Assembly (NCBI GenBank): GCA_004352715.1
Contig: SCFE01000115.1
Coordinates: forward strand, 1,366,046-1,430,045
DNA length: 64,000 nucleotides
Direction: 5' to 3'
DNA from: Hofstenia miamia
Taxonomy: Eukaryota > Xenacoelomorpha > Acoela
How positions within the stretch are numbered: the stretch's first letter is position 1; the number at the start of each line of letters is the position of its first letter. The position numbers and the translations under genes were made by a program. Positions 56,120-64,000 of this stretch are shown piece after piece. Under the pieces are notes generated by a model. It was given only the letters and a program-made list of their open reading frames with translations. It searched no databases and was not told where the DNA came from.

Positions 56120-57119
56120 NNNNNNNNNNNNNNNNNNNNNNNNNNNNNNNNNNNNNNNNNNNNNNNNNNNNNNNNNNNNNNNNNNNNNNNNNNNNNNNNN
56201 NNNNNNNNNNNNNNNNNNNNNNNNNNNNNNNNNNNNNNNNNNNNNNNNNNNNNNNNNNNNNNNNNNNNNNNNNNNNNNNNNNNNNNNNNNNNNNNNNNNN
56301 NNNNNNNNNNNNNNNNNNNNNNNNNNNNNNNNNNNNNNNNNNNNNNNNNNNNNNNNNNNNNNNNNNNNNNNNNNNNNNNNNNNNNNNNNNNNNNNNNNNN
56401 NNNNNNNNNNNNNNNNNNNNNNNNNNNNNNNNNNNNNNNNNNNNNNNNNNNNNNNNNNNNNNNNNNNNNNNNNNNNNNNNNNNNNNNNNNNNNNNNNNNN
56501 NNNNNNNNNNNNNNNNNNNNNNNNNNNNNNNNNNNNNNNNNNNNNNNNNNNNNNNNNNNNNNNNNNNNNNNNNNNNNNNNNNNNNNNNNNNNNNNNNNNN
56601 NNNNNNNNNNNNNNNNNNNNNNNNNNNNNNNNNNNNNNNNNNNNNNNNNNNNNNNNNNNNNNNNNNNNNNNNNNNNNNNNNNNNNNNNNNNNNNNNNNNN
56701 NNNNNNNNNNNNNNNNNNNNNNNNNNNNNNNNNNNNNNNNNNNNNNNNNNNNNNNNNNNNNNNNNNNNNNNNNNNNNNNNNNNNNNNNNNNNNNNNNNNN
56801 NNNNNNNNNNNNNNNNNNNNNNNNNNNNNNNNNNNNNNNNNNNNNNNNNNNNNNNNNNNNNNNNNNNNNNNNNNNNNNNNNNNNNNNNNNNNNNNNNNNN
56901 NNNNNNNNNNNNNNNNNNNNNNNNNNNNNNNNNNNNNNNNNNNNNNNNNNNNNNNNNNNNNNNNNNNNNNNNNNNNNNNNNNNNNNNNNNNNNNNNNNNN
57001 NNNNNNNNNNNNNNNNNNNNNNNNNNNNNNNNNNNNNNNNNNNNNNNNNNNNNNNNNNNNNNNNNNNNNNNNNNNNNNNNNNNNNNNNNNNNNNNNNNNN
57101 NNNNNNNNNNNNNNNNNNN
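56120..57119. other. Assembly gap, 1000 N
   Basis: Exactly 1000 N between a LINE (left) and a TA microsatellite (57120-57142, right). Confidence 0.99.
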
Positions 57120-57159
57120 AATATATATATATATATATATATACAATGGCTTTCAAAAA

Positions 57160-57965
57160 CATCAGTACCAGAGACCTACAAACTAAAGCAAATGCTTACC
57201 ACAACCCCTTTAGTAAACAGTTCTGAAATTTTTTTGTGAGCTGGGTTATCAGGTGTAAAACAAGACAAAGGATGCACAATTCTAAGGACACTTACTGAAG
57301 TCAAGAAACCTGTCAGCAGACCACCTCTCAATAAAGGAAGCATCCAAAAATGTTTGAAGTGGGTCATAAAAAACCTAAAATTGATTTTAGACACATAATT
57401 TTCACAGATGAGTCCTTAATAACATTGAGTGGTCCAGATGGGTGGTCCAAAGCATGGACCCTTAATAGTTGAACAACTCCTACTTAACGAAGGTGACAAC
57501 AAGGAGGTGATGGAATCATGATCTGGGCAGTAATTATTGGAAACAAGATTATTGGCCCATTTAAAGTTGAAGAAGAAGGGTTGAAACTCAAAAATGAAAA
57601 TTATTGTAAGCTGTTGTAGGAGACGTTCTTCAGATGGTATAAGTCCCAGAGTCGAGCATTCAAGAATAAATGCAAATTTATGCTTCTCAAAGTACCACAG
57701 GCTTTCTGACTCAAAAAGTACTTTCTGCAAGTAAGGTGATGGTCTGACCAGCATGCTCTCCTGACATGAATCCCATTGAAAATTTGTGGGCACTAATGAA
57801 TAAAGAGCTTTATAAGAATGGAAAGTAGTACAAGAGTATAGTAGAGCATTAGGATGGCATTCAAAAAGCAATCAGAGCTGCTACCCCAGAAACTATCAGT
57901 TGTCTAACTTGTTCCATGGATGAAAGACTGCTGAAGATTGTTGAGAAAGGGGCGAACATGTAAAT
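57160..57965 (+). mobile_element. Broken Tc1-type transposase
   Basis: The + strand in shifting frames reads VKKPVSRPPLNKGSIQKCLK, IIFTDESLITLSGPDGWSKA (first catalytic aspartate in TDES), GGDGIMIWAVIIGNKIIGPF, SRAFKNKCKFMLL and, near 57770-57800, NPIENLWALMNKE in decayed form. These are the landmarks of a Tc1 DDE core in order. Numerous stops and frameshifts. The minus-strand open frames over the same bases are shadows. Confidence 0.85.
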
Positions 57966-60255
57966 ATGTGATAAATGGTAATTTTTGTTATTTAAATATA
58001 GATCATAGTTTGCTTAACTTCTAAATTGTGTTGATATTTACACATGTTCTACAATTCTAAATCAATCACACTAAAATACACATTTGCATAATATCTTCAG
58101 ACAGCGATTTTCACAATAACTTAACAAGCTGGTTTTCACAAATATTTTTAGCTATAGTATTTTTTCATTTAATATAGTTTTAACTTTATTTTTCTTCTTC
58201 TTAAAATATTTAAATATAATGCCTTTGCATAATATTTTCAGTATATATACATCGATTTATTATTGTTATCGATTTCTATTGTTATTAGTTCCTATTTGTT
58301 TTCAATTGGTATTCGTAGAGTGGACTCACAGAAAAATACAGTTGGTGCAGGGTCATCTTTTTTGATCGAAACAAGTGTAGTTATAATCACAACGCGCAAT
58401 AATGTTAGTAATATTTCTAACACTTTCTAACGATTGAAACATTCATTTGGATAATTCAAAAATTCTAAATACTTCATTAATGTTTCTAAGAGTAACATTT
58501 GATTAAGTACAAAAAGGTGCAGTAATACATGAAATGCAATGATCAGAGAAAGAGCATTCGAAAAAATAGAATTTAGATAGAGCGATCCAATTTCTTCGTT
58601 TGTACAAAATTAGTTGATATTTGTTTTAGTAAGAATATGTCAAATGGGTATGTTTCCACTCATAGAATTCAAGTTATATACATTGCATCAAGAAATTACC
58701 TTTTTCATTATCAACATGAATAATTAATATTCTGCACAAATGAAGTTTAAGTTTTGATTATTGAAGAAGTAGTTCATATATTTTTGCAGAACAGGATTTT
58801 GGTTTCTTCGAAAATATTCACATTTCCTTTACGTAGAATAAGACCTTATTTTTTTATTCGAATTTTAGTCCAAGTTGGGCGGAAAACGAAATCTGTCAGC
58901 ATAAATTAAAACGAGGATGAATAAAGAATAGAGTTTATGCATAAAATATGACTATTCATTAAACATTTACTCAAAGGACATTTACTTAGCTTTAGATCAT
59001 TAATTATTTAACATCCTAGAAACGTTGTTTGGTATTCAAACACAAAACACGTATTGGTTGACATTGGTTTATCAATAATCGAACCACATCTTTCACTTAT
59101 AAGTAAATCTATTATATAGTTTAAACTGCGTTCTCTAAGCAAATATGAAGCATGGTTATTTTAACGTGTTCCCAATTCTCTTGATTACATGGCCTTTGAT
59201 GAAATATTTGTTTTAAAACGCCTACGTTATTTTGAATTGCAAATATAGTAAAAACTACATGTGTAGGTTGACTTGCAGCTATTTTTACAGTCTATTTATG
59301 GACAATAAGGTTGAGTTATTCCTCATTTAACATGGGGTTTATATTTACCGCTATATGATACAGTTGCAGTAACCTTAGTTTATGAAATATTTAGTGATTT
59401 CATTTGATATAAATGGAAAGAAATAGTTACAGTTACAGTAACGTAATCTTTAATTCTGAAATTAAAAATTGCTTGTTCTATAGAGATAAATGATCCATAA
59501 GTACAAACACGGTTTTTTTCAAAGAAGAAAAGATCCAATATTCGCAAAAAGTAATTTTATTTTCTAAAAGAAAAAGTAGTACAGAGAAATAACTAATATG
59601 AACTAATGCTGAAAATGTTTGTTCATCTTAATTATACTAATATTAAGAGAAACAGTTGGCATATATAGTGACTGTACAAGCTTATCAAATGTAATGTAAT
59701 GGTGCTAAGAAAAGAAACAAGCCATGCACAGAATGACTTTGCCTTTTGAACGATACGTCCTAGCCCTCGCTTTGCATGGCTTATTCTGACATCGTCTTTG
59801 CTCACTTCTCTTAATTATGTGTGTCCATTGCAATCAAAACAAGCATCATAGGGGATGTGAGATGGCGCATTATAAGAATTTTCAAATAAGATCAGGAAAT
59901 TGCTCTTCTAAATGAAAGCAAATCTAGTTTGAAGTTTTTTCCGTATATTGTTTCCAGTACAGTAATCGTATAACCATTAGTGAGTTAATTCACATTTTAG
60001 AGATCAATTAGACAATATAATTAATTAATGGCTATATTTAACCAAAATATGGTTATCAAACAAAATATTGCGAATAAATAATGCATGCACATTAAATTTC
60101 ACTTATATGTGGATCTTGAGATTCGGCAATAAGAACAACTACAGGATAAAAACCAGCTACATATTCTCTCTGGATCAAATTTTTCTTAAATATATTGACG
60201 AAAGCATATTACTTAATCCTTTTTTTGAATTGATGACTTGTCTGATTTAATTCAA
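57966..60255. other. No gene recognised
   Basis: AT-rich spacer. A small inverted pair AAGCCATGCA / TGCATGGCTT lies at about 59729 and 59773, in a slightly GC-richer patch. Confidence 0.5.
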
Positions 60256-60625
60256 TATCACTATTCATAATTAAATAATTTCCTAGGTGAATAATTCTAT
60301 CAAAGTAGTTAGAAAATTGCAGTGTTCTTGTAGATCTTTTAATTTGAAATAATCTTTTGCATTTTAATCTGGCATTGATGACATTGTATTTGTAGCTAAT
60401 ATAATTAAAATGTTAAAGTCATATTTATTTGTTAGGAGCTTATTGAAAAATATTAAGTCATTTGTTTGAAATTGAATGGCTATAGGAAAAATGCTTTCAT
60501 CAGCTAAGTTTTGATAAATGACTCTCTTATTTGATAAAATAGATTTTAGGCATTTTCTTTGAAAATTTTCAAGTAATAAAAATTGACTGCGTGAAGGCCA
60601 CCAACATTGAGATGCATAAGTTATT
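60256..60625 (-). pseudogene. LINE reverse transcriptase C-terminal part remnant
   Basis: The minus strand from about 60610 reads CWWPSRSQFLLLENFQRKCL, KSILSNKRVIYQNLADESIF, then PIAIQFQTNDLIFFNKLLTN. It fits the post-polymerase region of CR1/jockey-like LINEs (LExFQxxxxRxI, Yxx RLxxLxxLPLxxRRxxxDLxxxxKxL) and may be the same family as the 35.4 kb copy. Truncated by the gap and TA repeat at 60645. Confidence 0.65.
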
Positions 60626-60644
60626 ATTGGTAAAATGCAACTTT

Positions 60645-60667
60645 ATATATATATATATATATATATA
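60645..60667. repeat. (AT)n microsatellite at gap edge
   Basis: AT run immediately before the third 1000-N gap. Confidence 0.9.
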
Positions 60668-61667
60668 NNNNNNNNNNNNNNNNNNNNNNNNNNNNNNNNN
60701 NNNNNNNNNNNNNNNNNNNNNNNNNNNNNNNNNNNNNNNNNNNNNNNNNNNNNNNNNNNNNNNNNNNNNNNNNNNNNNNNNNNNNNNNNNNNNNNNNNNN
60801 NNNNNNNNNNNNNNNNNNNNNNNNNNNNNNNNNNNNNNNNNNNNNNNNNNNNNNNNNNNNNNNNNNNNNNNNNNNNNNNNNNNNNNNNNNNNNNNNNNNN
60901 NNNNNNNNNNNNNNNNNNNNNNNNNNNNNNNNNNNNNNNNNNNNNNNNNNNNNNNNNNNNNNNNNNNNNNNNNNNNNNNNNNNNNNNNNNNNNNNNNNNN
61001 NNNNNNNNNNNNNNNNNNNNNNNNNNNNNNNNNNNNNNNNNNNNNNNNNNNNNNNNNNNNNNNNNNNNNNNNNNNNNNNNNNNNNNNNNNNNNNNNNNNN
61101 NNNNNNNNNNNNNNNNNNNNNNNNNNNNNNNNNNNNNNNNNNNNNNNNNNNNNNNNNNNNNNNNNNNNNNNNNNNNNNNNNNNNNNNNNNNNNNNNNNNN
61201 NNNNNNNNNNNNNNNNNNNNNNNNNNNNNNNNNNNNNNNNNNNNNNNNNNNNNNNNNNNNNNNNNNNNNNNNNNNNNNNNNNNNNNNNNNNNNNNNNNNN
61301 NNNNNNNNNNNNNNNNNNNNNNNNNNNNNNNNNNNNNNNNNNNNNNNNNNNNNNNNNNNNNNNNNNNNNNNNNNNNNNNNNNNNNNNNNNNNNNNNNNNN
61401 NNNNNNNNNNNNNNNNNNNNNNNNNNNNNNNNNNNNNNNNNNNNNNNNNNNNNNNNNNNNNNNNNNNNNNNNNNNNNNNNNNNNNNNNNNNNNNNNNNNN
61501 NNNNNNNNNNNNNNNNNNNNNNNNNNNNNNNNNNNNNNNNNNNNNNNNNNNNNNNNNNNNNNNNNNNNNNNNNNNNNNNNNNNNNNNNNNNNNNNNNNNN
61601 NNNNNNNNNNNNNNNNNNNNNNNNNNNNNNNNNNNNNNNNNNNNNNNNNNNNNNNNNNNNNNNNNNN
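60668..61667. other. Assembly gap, 1000 N
   Basis: Exactly 1000 N. Confidence 0.99.
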
Positions 61668-61690
61668 AAAAACTAGTAAAAGTACATGCA

Positions 61691-61800
61691 TGACGTCAGT
61701 AAAACACCCCCCGCCAATATCCACGGCGTCTCAGGTCAAAGGCCACCCCTCTCGACCAATCAGAAAAAAGTGTAACGGGAAGGAACTATTAATATACTAC
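61691..61800 (+). promoter_or_regulatory. Second CRE/CCAAT promoter-like segment
   Basis: TGACGTCA (61691-61698), CCAAT at 61714-61718 and again at 61756-61760, then AT-rich TTAATATACT near 61790, in a GC-rich island. The arrangement resembles the promoter at 39.66 kb, although the primary sequence is different. No gene was found downstream before the next gap. Confidence 0.45.
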
Positions 61801-61811
61801 TAGAGCCCCCC

Positions 61812-61911
61812 TCTGTTAATTACTTAGGAGTACAGTCCATTGGTGTAAACCGGTCGGAAAATTATGGACTGGCAAAACATTTTCCTAAGTCTATTTAAAT
61901 ATGTAAATGAA
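61812..61911. repeat. Repeat copy 1 (GTTAATTACTTAGGA...)
   Basis: Similar to 63881-64000. Shares CTGTTAATTACTTAGGA, ACAGTCCAT.GGTGTAA.CCGG and GCAAAACATTTTCCTAAGTC; lacks about 20 bp (ACCGGCCGGTCTGACC region) present in copy 2. It follows the CRE/CCAAT segment directly. A TA microsatellite lies at 61914-61936. Confidence 0.85.
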
Positions 61912-61936
61912 AAAATATATATATATATATATATAT

Positions 61937-62879
61937 AAGCAACAATAAATTACGCAACCATGCTGTCCTAGATTATTATAATATAATTTTCCTAAAATTC
62001 CTCTATCAGAACTTAGTCAATCAAATTGTAAAGTCGACGTTGCAATTTAGGTTGGCTACCTTAAATAATTAGAAGTTATTGTACGAAATTTAGACTTTAA
62101 TAAATCTTCAAATTTGACTCATTTACCTTTTTTATAAATAAGAATTTTTTTCATAAATGTGGTGACCACTTATCATTTCCAATTAATCAATGCATAGTTG
62201 AAAACGAATTTCAGGAGGTAATGAAAAGATCAGATATTATTATAGGCAAATCTCATTTGCGCACTCGTTTACTAAATTATTTGAAACAATACTGCACATA
62301 CAAATCAGCCTTTACCTTTACAGTTGATGCAATTATGTCAGTTACTTAAAATAATATCCTCAAGTAAATCCCAATTTTTATCCAGTTGCAAATAATTTTG
62401 AAATTTTAGAGATTAAATTTAAAATTTACGAATTTCATCAAAATTCAATTAAGTTACTTACGAGTTTTGTCATTCACTCAGTCTTTATTTGACCGGTTCA
62501 AACCGGCTGGTCATAAAACACTGACCCGACCCGACCTGTGGTACAGCCCTGAATGTAACCCATGCAACCTGGATTAGCTTTGACCCGGAGACCCAGCAAT
62601 ACCTAGTAAAATTGCAAAATAAATGATTCGGTGACCCGAATGACTCGTTTTTAAAATCTATAAAGATGCTTGCAGGGTTTTGCTAAAGCCATACTTGCAT
62701 GGATAATGATATGAACCATAGATCACGTTATTTTTCACTGACATTTGAATGATTCACTTTCCATTATAAAGAAATGGTTCTAACATCTCCCATAATTTCT
62801 AGCAAATCGAAATCAACATTTTAAAATATTATTTTGTGAAAGATTCACTTATATGCAAATGTTTATTAAATTTAATAAA
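61937..62879. other. No gene recognised; ACCCGACCCGACC-type repeat trace
   Basis: Near 62490-62660 a GC-richer patch contains GACCGGTTCAAACCGG and GACCCGACCCGACC. AAAACACTGACCCG there resembles AAAACACTGACACG at about 13358. Confidence 0.45.
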
Positions 62880-63879
62880 NNNNNNNNNNNNNNNNNNNNN
62901 NNNNNNNNNNNNNNNNNNNNNNNNNNNNNNNNNNNNNNNNNNNNNNNNNNNNNNNNNNNNNNNNNNNNNNNNNNNNNNNNNNNNNNNNNNNNNNNNNNNN
63001 NNNNNNNNNNNNNNNNNNNNNNNNNNNNNNNNNNNNNNNNNNNNNNNNNNNNNNNNNNNNNNNNNNNNNNNNNNNNNNNNNNNNNNNNNNNNNNNNNNNN
63101 NNNNNNNNNNNNNNNNNNNNNNNNNNNNNNNNNNNNNNNNNNNNNNNNNNNNNNNNNNNNNNNNNNNNNNNNNNNNNNNNNNNNNNNNNNNNNNNNNNNN
63201 NNNNNNNNNNNNNNNNNNNNNNNNNNNNNNNNNNNNNNNNNNNNNNNNNNNNNNNNNNNNNNNNNNNNNNNNNNNNNNNNNNNNNNNNNNNNNNNNNNNN
63301 NNNNNNNNNNNNNNNNNNNNNNNNNNNNNNNNNNNNNNNNNNNNNNNNNNNNNNNNNNNNNNNNNNNNNNNNNNNNNNNNNNNNNNNNNNNNNNNNNNNN
63401 NNNNNNNNNNNNNNNNNNNNNNNNNNNNNNNNNNNNNNNNNNNNNNNNNNNNNNNNNNNNNNNNNNNNNNNNNNNNNNNNNNNNNNNNNNNNNNNNNNNN
63501 NNNNNNNNNNNNNNNNNNNNNNNNNNNNNNNNNNNNNNNNNNNNNNNNNNNNNNNNNNNNNNNNNNNNNNNNNNNNNNNNNNNNNNNNNNNNNNNNNNNN
63601 NNNNNNNNNNNNNNNNNNNNNNNNNNNNNNNNNNNNNNNNNNNNNNNNNNNNNNNNNNNNNNNNNNNNNNNNNNNNNNNNNNNNNNNNNNNNNNNNNNNN
63701 NNNNNNNNNNNNNNNNNNNNNNNNNNNNNNNNNNNNNNNNNNNNNNNNNNNNNNNNNNNNNNNNNNNNNNNNNNNNNNNNNNNNNNNNNNNNNNNNNNNN
63801 NNNNNNNNNNNNNNNNNNNNNNNNNNNNNNNNNNNNNNNNNNNNNNNNNNNNNNNNNNNNNNNNNNNNNNNNNNNNNNN
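62880..63879. other. Assembly gap, 1000 N
   Basis: Exactly 1000 N. Confidence 0.99.
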
Positions 63880-63880
63880 G

Positions 63881-64000
63881 CTGTTAATTACTTAGGAATA
63901 CAGTCCATCGGTGTAAGCCGGTTGGAAAATTAAGGACCAGTTGACCGGCCGGTCTGACCTGCAAAACATTTTCCTAAGTCTATATAAATATGTACACGAA
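63881..64000. repeat. Repeat copy 2, running off the window
   Basis: Second copy of the 61812-61911 repeat in the same orientation, about 2.07 kb later, with the extra ACCGGCCGGTCTGACC segment. The two could be direct terminal repeats of one element spanning the gap, or two dispersed copies. Confidence 0.8.

Noticed and set aside
57176-57871. Minus-strand open frames of 72 and 151 codons
   Set aside because: Shadows of the Tc1 transposase remnant on the + strand, which shows the conserved landmarks.
1-64000. CRISPR arrays, rRNA genes, prokaryotic operons, clear tRNA genes
   Set aside because: None seen. The repeats are transposon ends or microsatellites, and the gene structures are eukaryotic.

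Overview
This looks like nuclear DNA of an animal, probably an invertebrate. It is AT-rich and gene-poor, has spliceosomal introns with GT..(T)TTTAG borders, and is packed with decayed animal-type transposons (LINE, Tc1/mariner, pogo/Tigger, hAT, piggyBac-like and Harbinger-like MITEs, long foldback elements). Nothing in it is prokaryotic. I cannot name the species. Four runs of exactly 1000 N, plus several single N or NN flanked by duplicated sequence, show a scaffolded draft assembly.

The left third (about 0.6-22 kb) holds three conserved protein genes, all on the + strand. (1) An IGHMBP2/SMUBP2-type superfamily 1 helicase with R3H and AN1 domains, encoded without an intron (670-3390). (2) A Qa-SNARE of the endosomal syntaxin-7/12 kind, split into three exons over 3697-11913. 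Its 7.3 kb first intron carries a pogo/Tigger wreck, a mariner wreck, a LINE scrap and a TTAA-flanked MITE. (3) A homologue of human C7orf25 (UPF0415), rebuilt here from at least seven exons over 14440-20154, with a likely tiny last exon at 21904-21969. Its first intron appears to start with GC rather than GT.

The recognised start codons, including that of a THAP fragment at 46608, lie 4-39 nt after a TTTTAG acceptor-like site. Either 5'UTR introns or spliced-leader trans-splicing would explain this.

From about 22 kb to the end I find no intact gene. The region contains a duplicated block with a MITE family (24.4-26.4 kb), a hAT transposase end (27.5 kb), and a nest of a hAT-like element and a piggyBac-like MITE inside a Tc1/mariner-like element (29.8-31.6 kb). 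It also holds several LINE reverse-transcriptase remnants (32.7, 34, 35.4, 49.6-51, 55.6 and 60.4 kb). A compact CRE-CCAAT-GC box-TATA promoter without a gene, possibly a solo LTR, lies at 39.6 kb, and there are two large inverted-repeat (foldback) structures (41.2-43.8 and 51.0-55.5 kb). A THAP zinc-finger exon at 46.6 kb is followed at once by a transposon. A Tc1 wreck lies at 57.2-58 kb, and a second CRE/CCAAT segment with a repeated flank at 61.7 and 63.9 kb. The window therefore reads as a small conserved gene cluster next to a repeat-rich region.
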